This document shows, one piece after another, positions 1-10,626 of a stretch of 64,000 nt of DNA (position 1 is its first letter; every line of letters begins with the position of its first letter). The notes beneath the pieces were generated by a model. That model was not told the DNA's origin and did not search any database. It saw only the letters and a program-made list of their open reading frames with translations. Source of the stretch: JAWLCA01 sp041687395 (lineage in GTDB: Bacteria > Pseudomonadota > Alphaproteobacteria > Rhodobacterales > Rhodobacteraceae); assembly GCA_041687395.1 (NCBI GenBank), contig JAWLCA010000005.1:116691-180690 (forward strand), written 5' to 3'. Made by a program: the position numbers and the translations under genes.

Positions 1-608
1 ACATCCCGGCGTCGGCCTGGAACGCCGTGCCGCCGGGCAGGATCTGGGTGTCCGCGGTCGGAATGTGGGTATGAGTGCCGACGACGATGCTGGCGCGGCC
101 GTCGCACCAATGGCCCATCGCCATCTTCTCGCTCGTCGCCTCGCAATGCATGTCCACCAGCACCGCCTGCGTCTGCCCGCCCAGCGGATGGGCCTTCAGC
201 ACCGGCGAGATGGCCGAGAACGGATCGTCGAAGGGGCGCTTCATGAACACCTGCCCCAGCGCCTGCGCCACCAGGATCTTGCGCCCATCCTGCAGGCTGA
301 AGACCCGTGCGCCGCGCCCCGGCGCCACCTTGGCAAAATTAAGCGGCCGGATGATCCGCTGCTCCTGCTCGGCAAAGGCCAGCATTGCCTTCTGGTCAAA
401 GGCATGGTCGCCCAGCGTCAGGCAGTCGGCGCCTGCTTCCAGCAGCGCGGTGGCGTGTTCCGGCGACAGCCCCGCGCCCGAGGTCGCGTTCTCGCCGTTG
501 ACCACCACGAAATCGAGGCCCCAGTCGGCCCGCAGCCCGGCCAGCCGCTCGGCCACCGCCTTGCGGCCCGACCGGCCCATCACATCGCCAAGAAAGAGGA
601 TACGCATG
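1..608 (-). CDS. YmdB-family metallophosphoesterase (TIGR00282), 3' end outside window
   Basis: The N-terminal 202 or so residues are visible; the gene runs off the left edge, so it is partial (family length about 265-270 aa). The start MRILFLGDVMGRSG carries the first metal-binding motif (GDxxG). Further family motifs are NGEN (about residues 38-41), LGDHAFD, DMHCEATSEK and GTHTHIPTAD near the cut. The family comprises calcineurin-like phosphodiesterases acting on 2',3'-cAMP and related nucleotides. It lies 8 nt downstream of the formyl-THF cyclo-ligase stop, a pairing suggesting one transcript. Family call is firm; the physiological substrate is inference. Confidence 0.9.
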
Positions 609-616
609 GCGCAGGC

Positions 617-1195
617 TTAGGCGCGACCGTCGCCCGGGGCAAGGGCGGGAAACGCCCGCACGCCTGCGTCGGTCACGATCATGTCCAGCCGCTGGTCCGT
701 CGGCTCGCGCGGCACTGCCGCCACCTCTTGCGCGGCAAAGGCGTAGCCGATCGCGGTGACCGGGCCGCGCGCGCGCAAGCGCTCCAGCGTCCGATCGTAG
801 AAGCCGCCGCCATAGCCCAGCCGGTAGCCCAGCGCGTCAAAGGCCAGCAGCGGCACGATCAGCACCGCCGGCTCCAGCCACTCCCCCGCCTCTGGAACCC
901 GCGCGCCGAAGGGGCCATCGATCATCTCGGCCCCCGGATGCCAGGCCCGGAACTTTAGCGGCAGCCCCTTGCCCGCGATCACCGGCACGCAGACCGGGCC
1001 CCGATGCGCAGCCATCGCGGACAGCGGGTCGATTTCGGTCCGCATCGGCATGTAACCCGACACCACCTGCCCCGCATGCCCCGCCAGCACGTCCGCCAGA
1101 TGATCTGTCGCCTGCCCCTGCCCCTCGGCATGGGCCACCGCGCGCCGCGCCATCGCGTCGCGCCGTGCCGCGGCCTTCTCCTCGGCCAGGGTCAC
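617..1195 (-). CDS. 5-formyltetrahydrofolate cyclo-ligase
   Basis: A 192-aa protein, the normal length for the family, that converts 5-formyl-THF plus ATP to 5,10-methenyl-THF. Visible motifs are the N-terminal KAAARRDAMARR, MPMRTEIDP, and the C-terminal signature LGYRLGYGGGFYDRTL that forms the ATP/folate site, followed by the typical EPTDQRLDMIVTD. The start is a GTG at 1195 that overlaps the mgtE stop codon (GTGA), so translation is probably coupled to mgtE. No upstream ATG in this frame fits, because the frame continues into the mgtE coding region. Confidence 0.93.
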   Translation of the reverse strand: MTLAEEKAAARRDAMARRAVAHAEGQGQATDHLADVLAGHAGQVVSGYMPMRTEIDPLSAMAAHRGPVCVPVIAGKGLPLKFRAWHPGAEMIDGPFGARVPEAGEWLEPAVLIVPLLAFDALGYRLGYGGGFYDRTLERLRARGPVTAIGYAFAAQEVAAVPREPTDQRLDMIVTDAGVRAFPALAPGDGRA

Positions 1196-2577
1196 AGCAA
1201 CACCACCGAGGCAAGGCCGAGGAAGGCAAAGAAGCCCACCACATCCGTCACGGTGGTCACGAACGGCCCCGACGCCAGCGCCGGGTCGATCCCCGACCGT
1301 TCCAGCACCATCGGGATCACGATGCCGCCCATCGCGGCGGCGACCTGCGTCAGTATCATCGCCAGACCGATCACAACCGCCAGCATCGGCACGCCGAACC
1401 AGAAGCCGGCGACCAACGCCATCAGAAGCCCGAAGGCGATGCCGTTCAGCGCGCCCACCGCAACCTCGCGCCGGACCACGCGCACCGCGTTCTGCGCCGT
1501 CAGATCCCGCGTGGCGATCGCGCGCACCGCGACCGTCATGGTCTGCGTGCCCGCGTTCCCGCCCATCGATGCCACGATCGGCATCAGCACCGCCAGCGCG
1601 ACCATCTGGTCGATCGTGTCCGAGAACGCGTTGATCACCAGCGAGGCGAGGATCGCCGTCAGCAGGTTCACGAACAGCCAGACCGCGCGGCCCTTCGCGG
1701 CCTCCAGCACGGTGTCCGACAGGCTGCTTTCGTCGCTGACACCGGCCAGACGCAGGATGTCCTCCTCGTGCTCCTCGTCCAGAACGGCCATGGCGTCGTC
1801 GATGGTGATGACGCCGACCAGCCGCCCGTCGGCATCCACCACAGGGGTGGAAATCAGGTGATACTGGTTGAACTGATAGGCGATGTCGGCCTCCGGCTCG
1901 GTCGCCTTCACGGTGCGGAACATCTCTTCCGTGATCTCGCGCAGCTTCACCGCGCGCTTCGACGACAGAAGCCGGCCCAGCGTCACGTGGCCGACGGGCT
2001 TCATCCGCGGGTCGACAAGGATCACGTGGTAGAACTGTTCGGGCAGCCACGCTTCGGCGCGCAGGAAGTCGATTGTCTCGCCCACCGTCCAGTGCTCGGG
2101 CACCGCCACGGTCTCGCGCTGCATCAGGCGGCCGGCAGAATACTCCGGGAACGACATCGCCTGTTGCACGGCGGCGCGGTCGGCCTCTTCCAGCGCGCCC
2201 AGGATGATCTGCTGCTGGTCCTCCTCCAGATCCTCCAGAATGTCGACGACGTCATCGGATTCCAGCTCGCGCACGGCGTCCGTCAGCACGTCGCGCGGCA
2301 GGTACTCGATCACCTCCTCGCGGATCGACTCGTCGATCTCCGACAGGATCTCGCCGTCCATCTCGCGCGACCACAGCTGCAGCAGGCCGCGCCGTTCCGA
2401 CGGGCTGATCTGCTCCAGTAGGTCGGCGATGTCGGCCGCGTGCAGCGGCTCCAGCAACTCGGTCAGACGGTCGGTATCCTGCGCCTCGACCGCGTCCAGA
2501 ATCTCGGCCACCCGGCGGCGGTCAAGCGGATGGTCGGCGTCGTCCCGTGGGGTCTGGTCGGTCGGTTCCTCGGCCAT
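1192..2577 (-). CDS. mgtE: magnesium transporter MgtE
   Basis: A 461-aa Mg2+ channel/transporter of the inner membrane. It shows the acidic cytoplasmic N domain (about residues 30-135, EILDAVEAQD to QQAMSFPEYSAGRLM), two CBS domains (about 140-270, including DADGRLVGVITIDDAM) that sense Mg2+, and a C-terminal block of hydrophobic helices from about residue 290. That block contains MGGNAGTQ, the pore-region signature. The start at ATG 2577 has a GGGGGG ribosome-binding stretch just upstream. It is divergent from guaD and forms an overlapping pair with the downstream cyclo-ligase gene. Confidence 0.95.
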   Translation of the reverse strand: MAEEPTDQTPRDDADHPLDRRRVAEILDAVEAQDTDRLTELLEPLHAADIADLLEQISPSERRGLLQLWSREMDGEILSEIDESIREEVIEYLPRDVLTDAVRELESDDVVDILEDLEEDQQQIILGALEEADRAAVQQAMSFPEYSAGRLMQRETVAVPEHWTVGETIDFLRAEAWLPEQFYHVILVDPRMKPVGHVTLGRLLSSKRAVKLREITEEMFRTVKATEPEADIAYQFNQYHLISTPVVDADGRLVGVITIDDAMAVLDEEHEEDILRLAGVSDESSLSDTVLEAAKGRAVWLFVNLLTAILASLVINAFSDTIDQMVALAVLMPIVASMGGNAGTQTMTVAVRAIATRDLTAQNAVRVVRREVAVGALNGIAFGLLMALVAGFWFGVPMLAVVIGLAMILTQVAAAMGGIVIPMVLERSGIDPALASGPFVTTVTDVVGFFAFLGLASVVLL

Positions 2578-2715
2578 GGCTGCCCCCCTTTCCCGGTCTG
2601 ATGCGCTGCGGCGGACCATAGCGGACAGGGGCTTTTCCGCAACCGCGCAATCGGCGAATTTACCGGCCCCGCAAAGGCGGATAAGGTCGGTCGGTTTGCG
2701 GCGAAAGGGGCGGCG

Positions 2716-4002
2716 ATGGCGGAACTTCTGATCGGGCAGGTGCTGTCCTTCCCGGCCGATCCGTTCGTGGGGGGGCCGGATGCTGCGCGGCATTCTGCGC
2801 GCGGGGCGGTGCTGATCGACAACGGCCGGATCGTCGCGGTCGGAGAGGCGGACGACCTGCGCGCCGCGCATCCGCAGGTGGCGGTAACGGACCACGGCGA
2901 CGGCCTCATCTCGGCCGGGTTCATAGACGCCCATGTCCACTTTCCCCAGACCGCGATCATCGCCTCCTGGGGCAAGCGGCTGATCGACTGGCTGAACACC
3001 TACACCTTCCCCGAGGAGATGCGCTTTGCCGACCCCGCCTATGCGGCCGAGGTGGCAGAGCGTTATCTCGACCTGACGCTGGCGGACGGCACCACGACGG
3101 TCAGCAGCTACTGCACGATCCACCCCGAAAGCGTCGATGCCTTCTTCACCGCAGCCCAGGCGCGCGGCCTGCGCGCGCTGGCGGGCAAGACCTGCATGGA
3201 CCGCAACGCGCCCGACGGCCTGCGCGACACGCCGCAGACGGCCCATGACGACAGCGCGGCGTTGCTGGCGCGGTGGCACGGGGTGGACCGGCTCGCTTAC
3301 GTCATCACGCCGCGGTTCGCGCCCACTTCGACGCCCGAACAACTGGAGGCCCTCGGGGCGCTCTGGGCCGACCATCCCGATTGCCTGATGCAGACGCATC
3401 TGAGCGAACAGGTGGACGAGATCGCCTGGGTCAAGTCGCTGTTCCCCGACGCCCGCGACTATCTGGACACCTACGAAGCCTTCGGCCTGCTGGGACCGAA
3501 CGGGGTCTACGGCCACGCGATCCATCTGGAACCGCGAGAGCGTGACCGGCTGGCGGAAGTGAACGCGGCGCTGGTGCATTGCCCGACCTCGAACACCTTC
3601 ATCGGGTCGGGGCTGTTCGACATGGCCGGCCTGCGGGCCGCCGGGCAGCGGGTGGGGCTGGCGACCGATACCGGGGGCGGGTCGTCGTTTTCCATGCTGC
3701 GAACGATGGCCGCGGCCTATGAGGTGGGCCAGTTGCGCGGCACCGCCCTGCACCCGGCGCAGCTATGGTGGCTGGCGACGGTGGGGTCCGCGCAGGCGCT
3801 GCGGATCGACGACAAGGTGGGGAACCTCGCGCCGGGGATGGAGGCGGATCTGCTGGTGATCGACCTCGCCTCGACCCCCGCGATTTCCCAGCGCGCGGCG
3901 CGGGCGGGCGACCTGTGGGAGGCGCTGTTTCCCACGATCATGATGGGCGACGACCGGGCAATCCGGGCGGTCTATGCGGGTGGGCGACGGGTGAAGGGAT
4001 GA
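2716..4002 (+). CDS. guaD: guanine deaminase
   Basis: A 428-aa amidohydrolase that hydrolyses guanine to xanthine and ammonia in purine catabolism. The zinc-ligand motif HVHFPQ (H73, H75) follows GFIDA. The family signatures QTHLSEQ, GHAIHLEPRE, CPTSNTFIGSGLFD and TDTGGGSSFSMLRTM are all present, and GNLAPGMEADLLVID closes the beta-sandwich domain. ATG 2716 is preceded by AAAGGGG. No xanthine dehydrogenase genes adjoin it in this window. The stop is followed after 3 nt by one copy of the palindromic element described below. Confidence 0.94.
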   Translation: MAELLIGQVLSFPADPFVGGPDAARHSARGAVLIDNGRIVAVGEADDLRAAHPQVAVTDHGDGLISAGFIDAHVHFPQTAIIASWGKRLIDWLNTYTFPEEMRFADPAYAAEVAERYLDLTLADGTTTVSSYCTIHPESVDAFFTAAQARGLRALAGKTCMDRNAPDGLRDTPQTAHDDSAALLARWHGVDRLAYVITPRFAPTSTPEQLEALGALWADHPDCLMQTHLSEQVDEIAWVKSLFPDARDYLDTYEAFGLLGPNGVYGHAIHLEPRERDRLAEVNAALVHCPTSNTFIGSGLFDMAGLRAAGQRVGLATDTGGGSSFSMLRTMAAAYEVGQLRGTALHPAQLWWLATVGSAQALRIDDKVGNLAPGMEADLLVIDLASTPAISQRAARAGDLWEALFPTIMMGDDRAIRAVYAGGRRVKG

Positions 4003-4005
4003 CGG

Positions 4006-4069
4006 CTGCTCACGCGTGAGCAGATTTCCAAGCAATTGATTTCAATGACTATTATATTTTCTGTCAACC
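4006..4069 (+). repeat. convergent-end palindromic element, copy A
   Basis: It begins 3 nt after the guaD stop with the perfect 18-bp palindrome CTGCTCACGCGTGAGCAG. Reading away from the gene, CACGCGTG is followed after 9 nt by CCAAGC, then 2 nt, TTGA, and 17 nt later TTTTCTGTCAACC. Exactly the same spacings occur in copies B, C and D. A and B face each other head to head in the guaD/DUF606 convergent gap. It is AT-rich compared with flanking genes. Function unknown; possibly a terminator, a protein-binding site or a REP-like unit. Confidence 0.7.
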
Positions 4070-4101
4070 ATTTGGAAACCTTTTCCGCCATGGTGGGAAA
4101 A

Positions 4102-4173
4102 GTTAAGTGCAGGTAAACAGAAAATCGAAAGTCAAGCCATTTCAACAGCTTGGCTTTTTGTGCACGCGTGCAC
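4102..4173 (-). repeat. convergent-end palindromic element, copy B
   Basis: Oriented with the minus-strand gene that ends at 4178: 4 nt after its stop comes GTGCACGCGTGCAC (4160-4173). Reading on along the minus strand, CCAAGC starts 9 nt after the CACGCGTG core, TTGA follows 2 nt later, and TTTTCTGTTTACC ends 51 nt after the core. These distances are identical to copy A, although the bases between differ freely. Confidence 0.7.
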
Positions 4174-4177
4174 GCCC

Positions 4178-4627
4178 TCAAACCTTCTGGGTCAGCAGCA
4201 CCCCCAGCGCCATCAGCCCGATCCCGCCCGCCCGCGACAGGCTCAGCGGCTTCTGGATCGCCCCGAACAGCCCGAAATGGTCGATCAAGGCGGCCGAGAT
4301 CAACTGCCCCAGCAGCACGAAAAAGACCGCATTCCCCACCCCGAACTTCGGCGCGACCCAAGTGATCGACAGCACATAGAACGCAACCAGCAGCCCCGCC
4401 AGAAACAGATGCTTCGGCTGCCCCGGCACCTGTGCCAGCGCCCCGGCCCCGTTCGTCACCGCCAGCGTCGCCAGCGCCCCCACGAATGCCACCACGAACA
4501 GCACCGCCGCGGCGGCCGCGGGCGATCCGATCCGCCCGCCCAGCTGGGCGTTCAGCGCCGCCAGTATCGGAATCCCGATCCCCGCGGCCAGCATCACCAG
4601 CGCGTAGCGCAGCGTTTCGGGGGCCAT
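4178..4627 (-). CDS. DMT-superfamily DUF606 (YdcZ-like) membrane protein
   Basis: A 149-aa hydrophobic protein with four to five predicted membrane helices (ALVMLAAGIGIPILAALNA; AAVLFVVAFVGALATLAV; LFLAGLLVAFYVLSITWVAP; NAVFFVLLGQLISAALIDHFG; GIGLMALGVLLTQKV). The pattern of NAQLG near the N-terminus and the middle ITWVAPKFG matches the EamA-related DUF606 family, whose substrate is generally unknown. The ATG at 4627 has GGAGG a few nt upstream and is preferred to an in-frame ATG 21 nt further up. Confidence 0.8.
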   Translation of the reverse strand: MAPETLRYALVMLAAGIGIPILAALNAQLGGRIGSPAAAAAVLFVVAFVGALATLAVTNGAGALAQVPGQPKHLFLAGLLVAFYVLSITWVAPKFGVGNAVFFVLLGQLISAALIDHFGLFGAIQKPLSLSRAGGIGLMALGVLLTQKV

Positions 4628-4699
4628 CGCATCCTCCGTGCCGGTCAACAGGCGCCGCCGGGGGCCTCCCCTCCCCCGGCGGCAGCGGGGCGCCGCGGC

Positions 4700-6832
4700 T
4701 CAGGCCGCCCGCGCCTCGCGGATCAATTTCAGAATGTCGCGCGCAGCGTTGGGGATGTTCGTGCCGGGACCAAAGATCGCCTTCACGCCGGCATCAAAGA
4801 GGAACTGGTAATCCTGCTGCGGGATAACGCCGCCGCAGATCACCAGTATCTCGCCTGCACCCGCATCCTTCAGCGCCTGCACCAGCTTCGGCGCCAGCGT
4901 CTTGTGCCCGGCCGCCTGGCTGGAGATGCCGATGACGTGCACGTCGTTGTCGATGGCGTCCTGCGCGGCCTCCTCGGGGGTCTGGAACAGCGGACCCACG
5001 TCCACGTCGAAGCCGATGTCGGCAAAGGCGGTGGCGATCACCTTGGCGCCCCGGTCGTGGCCGTCCTGTCCCATCTTGACCACCAGCATCCGCGGGCGGC
5101 GGCCCTCTTCCTCGGCGAAATGCTCCACATCCTTCTGGATCGCGGCGAACTCGTCGTCGCCCTCGTAAGCGGCACCATAGACACCGGCAAGCGTCTTCAC
5201 CTCGGCCCTGTGGCGGCCAAAGACCTTTTCCATTGCCATGCTGATCTCTCCGACAGTGGCCCGCGCCCGCGCGGCGTCCACCGCCGCTTCAAGCAGATTA
5301 CCGCCCGCAGCCGCGCGGCGTTCCAGTTCCGCAAGTGCTGCGTCGCAGGCGGCCTGATCGCGCGTGGCCCGGATCCGTTCCAGTTTGGCGATCTGGCCGT
5401 CGCGCACCTTCATGTTGTCGATCGACAGCACGTCGATCGGGTCCTCCTTGTCCTTGCGATACTTGTTCACGCCGACGATGACCTCTTCGCCACGGTCGAT
5501 CATCGCCTGCCGCCGGGCGGCGGTTTCCTCGATCCGAAGCTTGGGCATGCCCGAGGCGACGGCCTTCGTCATGCCGCCCATCTCCTCGACCTCCTCGATC
5601 AGCGCCCAGGCCTTTTCGGCCAGTTCCGCGGTCAGGCTTTCGACGTAGTAGCTGCCGGCCAGCGGATCGACGACCTTGGTGATCCCGGTTTCCTCTTGCA
5701 GGATCAGCTGCGTGTTGCGCGCGATCCGGGCGGAAAACTCGGTCGGCAGCGCCATTGCCTCGTCGAAGCTGTTGGTGTGCAGACTTTGCGTGCCGCCCAA
5801 CACCGCCGCCAGCGCCTCGTAGGCCGTGCGGATGACGTTGTTGTAGGGGTCCTGTTCCTGCAACGACACGCCGCTGGTCTGGCAATGGGTGCGCAGCATC
5901 AGGCTGCCGGGCTTCTTTGCGCCGAATTCGGTCATGATCCGGTGCCACAGCAGCCGCGCGGCGCGCAGCTTCGCGGCCTCCATGAACACGTTCATGCCGA
6001 TGGCGAAGAAGAACGACAGCCGCCCGGCGAATGCGTCCACGTCCATGCCGCGCGCGATGGCGGTGCGAACGTATTCGCGCCCGTCGGCCAGCGTGAAGCC
6101 CAGTTCCTGCACCAGGTTCGCGCCGGCTTCCTGCATGTGGTAGCCGGAGATCGAGATCGAGTTGAACTTCGGCATCTCGGCCGCGGTGTATTCGATGATG
6201 TCGGCGATGATCCGCATCGAGGGTTCGGGCGGGTAGACATAGGTGTTCCGCACCATAAATTCCTTCAGGATGTCGTTCTGGATCGTGCCGGACAGCAGCT
6301 TGCGGTCGACGCCCTGCTCCTCTCCCGCGACGATGAAGCTGGCCAGCACCGGGATCACGGCGCCGTTCATGGTCATCGACACCGACACCTGATCGAGCGG
6401 GATGCCGTCGAACAGGATCTTCATGTCCTCCACGCTGTCGATGGCGACGCCGGCCTTGCCCACGTCGCCCTCGACCCGCGGATGGTCGCTGTCGTAGCCG
6501 CGGTGCGTGGCCAGGTCGAAGGCGACCGAGACGCCCTGTTGCCCCGCGGCCAGCGCCTTGCGGTAGAATTCGTTCGATTCCTCGGCGGTGGAGAAGCCCG
6601 CGTATTGCCGGATCGTCCAGGGCCGGCCGGCATACATCGTCGCGCGTGGGCCGCGGACAAAGGGCGCAACCCCAGGCAGGCCGTCCAGATGATCGAGGCC
6701 CTCGGTGTCCTCGGCGGTGTAGAGCGGACGGACGGCGATGCCTTCCAGCGTCTGCCAGGTCAGGTCGGCGGGGTCACGGCCGCGCAGTTCCTTGCGCGCC
6801 AGATCGGTCCAGGTGTCGCGCTTGTCGCTCAT
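4700..6832 (-). CDS. scpA: methylmalonyl-CoA mutase (single-chain, B12-dependent)
   Basis: A 710-aa protein that interconverts (R)-methylmalonyl-CoA and succinyl-CoA, the last step of propionyl-CoA assimilation. The N-terminal two thirds form the substrate-binding barrel, with signatures YAGRPWTIRQYAGFSTAEESN, FDLATHRGYDSDHPRV and SISGYHMQEAGA. The C-terminal domain (about 575-710) carries the cobalamin motif DGHDRG with the histidine ligand, then GISSQAAGH and ICGGVIP. The length fits the homodimeric/large-subunit type. ATG 6832 has AAGGAGG 8-14 nt upstream. It shares the pathway with pccA and pccB nearby; no epimerase gene is seen in the window. Confidence 0.95.
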   Translation of the reverse strand: MSDKRDTWTDLARKELRGRDPADLTWQTLEGIAVRPLYTAEDTEGLDHLDGLPGVAPFVRGPRATMYAGRPWTIRQYAGFSTAEESNEFYRKALAAGQQGVSVAFDLATHRGYDSDHPRVEGDVGKAGVAIDSVEDMKILFDGIPLDQVSVSMTMNGAVIPVLASFIVAGEEQGVDRKLLSGTIQNDILKEFMVRNTYVYPPEPSMRIIADIIEYTAAEMPKFNSISISGYHMQEAGANLVQELGFTLADGREYVRTAIARGMDVDAFAGRLSFFFAIGMNVFMEAAKLRAARLLWHRIMTEFGAKKPGSLMLRTHCQTSGVSLQEQDPYNNVIRTAYEALAAVLGGTQSLHTNSFDEAMALPTEFSARIARNTQLILQEETGITKVVDPLAGSYYVESLTAELAEKAWALIEEVEEMGGMTKAVASGMPKLRIEETAARRQAMIDRGEEVIVGVNKYRKDKEDPIDVLSIDNMKVRDGQIAKLERIRATRDQAACDAALAELERRAAAGGNLLEAAVDAARARATVGEISMAMEKVFGRHRAEVKTLAGVYGAAYEGDDEFAAIQKDVEHFAEEEGRRPRMLVVKMGQDGHDRGAKVIATAFADIGFDVDVGPLFQTPEEAAQDAIDNDVHVIGISSQAAGHKTLAPKLVQALKDAGAGEILVICGGVIPQQDYQFLFDAGVKAIFGPGTNIPNAARDILKLIREARAA

Positions 6833-6943
6833 GGCATCAGCCTCCTTGTGCGGTGCGCAGGGTCGGCCCCGCGCACGACAGAGTGAAAAGCCCCCTGTGT
6901 TTTCCCCGCCGAACCGCCTATATCAACCACGACAGGAGGACGC

Positions 6944-7444
6944 ATGAAATCGGTCTTTACCCTTGTATTGGCGGCGTTTCTGCCCGCAGCCGCTCTTGCG
7001 ACAGAGGCGGTCGAGGCACCCGTCGCGATGGAAGACGTAATCGTCGAACCCGAGACGGATGAGCCTGAAGGCTTTTTCGCGTACAATGCCGCCGACGTCG
7101 ATCTGGCGGACTTCCTCTGGGTCAATCGCGTCATCGTGGTTTTCGCGGACTCGCCGGCCAACCCGCAGTTCAACCAGCAAATGCGGATCCTGGAGCAAGG
7201 GTACGAAGAACTGCGAGAGCGGGATGCGGTGGTGGTCGTCGATACCGACCCCGCCGCCCGGTCGCAGCCGCGCCAACAGTTGCGGCCGCGCGGCTTCAGC
7301 CTGGTGTTCGTGGACAAGGACGGCGATGTGAAGCAGCGAAAGCCCAGCCCCTGGTCGATCCGCGAACTGTCCCACGCCATCGACCGCACGCCGCTGCGCC
7401 GGCAGGAGATGCTGGAGCAATTGCCGGGGCGGACGTCGAACTGA
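6944..7444 (+). CDS. DUF4174-type secreted protein
   Basis: A 166-aa protein with a clear signal peptide (MKSVFTLVLAAFLPAAALA, cleavage near residue 19). The mature part has a thioredoxin-like layout seen in DUF4174 proteins: WVNRVIVVFADSPANPQFNQQMRIL near the start and RGFSLVFVDKDGDVKQRKPSPWSIRELSHAID at the end. No CxxC pair is present. It has a strong AGGAGG ribosome-binding site. It sits between two minus-strand propionate genes but is transcribed the other way, so it is probably unrelated to them. Molecular function unknown. Confidence 0.8.
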   Translation: MKSVFTLVLAAFLPAAALATEAVEAPVAMEDVIVEPETDEPEGFFAYNAADVDLADFLWVNRVIVVFADSPANPQFNQQMRILEQGYEELRERDAVVVVDTDPAARSQPRQQLRPRGFSLVFVDKDGDVKQRKPSPWSIRELSHAIDRTPLRRQEMLEQLPGRTSN

Positions 7445-7454
7445 GGCTGGCTGC

Positions 7455-9455
<2,001 letters not shown>

Positions 9456-9491
9456 GCTCTCTCCCTGGGCCGGGGGCGGGTGGCCGGCACG

Positions 9492-9523
9492 AAAAACGCC
9501 GCGGGGGCCAAGCCCCCGCGGCG
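9492..9523 (-). terminator. intrinsic terminator downstream of the 66-aa lipoprotein gene
   Basis: A perfect 12-bp GC stem (9497-9508 with 9512-9523, 3-nt loop) is followed on the minus strand by five T residues (9496-9492). It separates the small-lipoprotein genes from pccA. Confidence 0.85.
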
Positions 9524-9563
9524 CGTCAACGGTTCGGATGAAGTGGTCTGGCTGCTGCCGAGA

Positions 9564-9764
9564 TCAGCAGCGGCTCGGATACAGTTGGCAGAAGGCGACA
9601 TTGCCGCCCGCGCCGATGACCGCCCCGGTGAGCGGGTCACCATCGGTGACCACTGCCACGCCGGCGCCGGCCGCGCCGCCAAGGACCGCCTGTTCGCCCA
9701 TCGTGTCGCCACAAGCCGCCACACCGAGAACAAGTCCGAAAGCCAGAATCCAGATCTTTTGCAT
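9564..9764 (-). CDS. small lipoprotein of unknown function
   Basis: A 66-aa protein with a lipoprotein signal peptide (MQKIWILAFGLVLGVAAC, Cys at 18 in the lipobox LGVAAC). The mature chain is glycine-rich (VLGGAAGAGVAVVT, GAVIGAGGNVAFC) like small glycine-zipper outer-membrane lipoproteins. AGGAGG lies upstream of the ATG, and a strong terminator follows. No enzyme function can be inferred. Confidence 0.75.
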   Translation of the reverse strand: MQKIWILAFGLVLGVAACGDTMGEQAVLGGAAGAGVAVVTDGDPLTGAVIGAGGNVAFCQLYPSRC

Positions 9765-9873
9765 TGCTCAACGCCTCCTGCTGTGTTTGCGCCACAGGCT
9801 ACGCGAGGTCGCGCGCCTGCGAAAGGCAAACCTGTGCCAATCCCCTGTATAACGCGGAACTTTGCCGAATAGT

Positions 9874-10257
9874 TCATTCGTCGTCCCAATTTTCTTCAAG
9901 GGCGTCGTCGTCATCCTCGAACACCTCGGGAAAGGACGCGCGGGCCTTGCGCTCGTCGATGCGCAGCAGCGCCTCGTAGCTTTCGGGATCGAAGGGTTGT
10001 TCGGCCGGCACGACCTCGCGTCCGAAAAGCCAGGACAGGCGCCCGGCATCCAGATTGCCGCGTTCGAACGGCTCGGGACCGAAGTGCTGCCAGAGGGCAG
10101 CCATGAAAGCCGTGTCCACCGCGCGATCGACCTTCCTGCGATCGGCATAGCGTTCGCGGACGATCAGCTTCGTCGCGCCGTCCTTGTTGGCGCGGCGAAT
10201 GACGAACTGGAAATCGGTGCCGGGGTAGCGGCCCGGAAAGCCGCGATGTTTCAGCAT
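9874..10257 (-). CDS. hypothetical protein in the pcc cluster
   Basis: A 127-aa soluble protein, basic at the N-terminus (MLKHRGFPGRYPGTDFQFVIRR) and very acidic at the C-terminus (FEDDDDALEENWDDE). I do not recognise a domain. A clear AAGGGGG site precedes the ATG and codon use matches its neighbours, so it looks like a real gene. It lies between two small lipoprotein genes in the pccB-to-pccA interval. Confidence 0.6.
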   Translation of the reverse strand: MLKHRGFPGRYPGTDFQFVIRRANKDGATKLIVRERYADRRKVDRAVDTAFMAALWQHFGPEPFERGNLDAGRLSWLFGREVVPAEQPFDPESYEALLRIDERKARASFPEVFEDDDDALEENWDDE

Positions 10258-10285
10258 GACCGCCCCCTTGCACCAGCGGTCACGG

Positions 10286-10309
10286 TGCGCGCGGGCACAC
10301 CCGCGCGCA
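10286..10309 (-). terminator. GC-rich hairpin after the Asn-Gln-repeat lipoprotein gene
   Basis: A 10-bp perfect stem (10286-10295 with 10300-10309, loop CACA) lies 11 nt downstream of the stop at 10321 on the minus strand. There is no T-tract, so termination may be weak or factor-assisted. Confidence 0.5.
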
Positions 10310-10320
10310 GAGGTGTGATC

Positions 10321-10626
10321 TCAGCCGCCCAGATTACCCTGCTGGTTCTGGTTCTGGTTCTCGAATTGGTTCTGGTTCTGATTTTGGTTCTGGTTCTGGT
10401 TGCCGGGCTCGTCCGGATCAACCGGATCAGGTGTGACTGTTCCCCCGGGAACTCCGCCGCCGTTGCCAACCACGGTTCCGGCCGGGGCTGCGCCCGGTGT
10501 GATGACCGCATTGCCGTACTTGTCGTAGACCGGCTCGGCGACGATCGGCGCCGGCTCGGGTTTCGGGGCGCAGCCGGCCACCAGGGCGATCGCTGCGACG
10601 GAAGCGTAAATGAAGGTTCTCGACAT
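10321..10626 (-). CDS. lipoprotein with C-terminal Asn-Gln repeat
   Basis: A 101-aa protein. The signal peptide ends in the lipobox LVAGC (Cys19). A proline-rich stretch follows (APKPEPAPIVAEPVYDKYGNAV), then GNGGGVPGGTVTPDPVDPDEPG, then a run of alternating N-Q dipeptides (about residues 75-95, NQNQNQNQ broken by one FE), ending GNLGG. The DNA under the run (about 10337-10400) is a tandem GGTTCT-type hexamer. GAGGGA precedes the ATG. The N-terminus resembles the neighbouring 42-aa lipoprotein (CAPxPEPxxVxxxPVY), suggesting paralogy. Function unknown. Confidence 0.7.
   Translation of the reverse strand: MSRTFIYASVAAIALVAGCAPKPEPAPIVAEPVYDKYGNAVITPGAAPAGTVVGNGGGVPGGTVTPDPVDPDEPGNQNQNQNQNQNQFENQNQNQQGNLGG

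Noticed and set aside
4160..6886. Very long plus-strand open frame opposite the methylmalonyl-CoA mutase gene
   Set aside because: It is antisense to a well-conserved gene; its His/Arg/Gln-rich translation is the usual artefact of a high-GC complementary strand.
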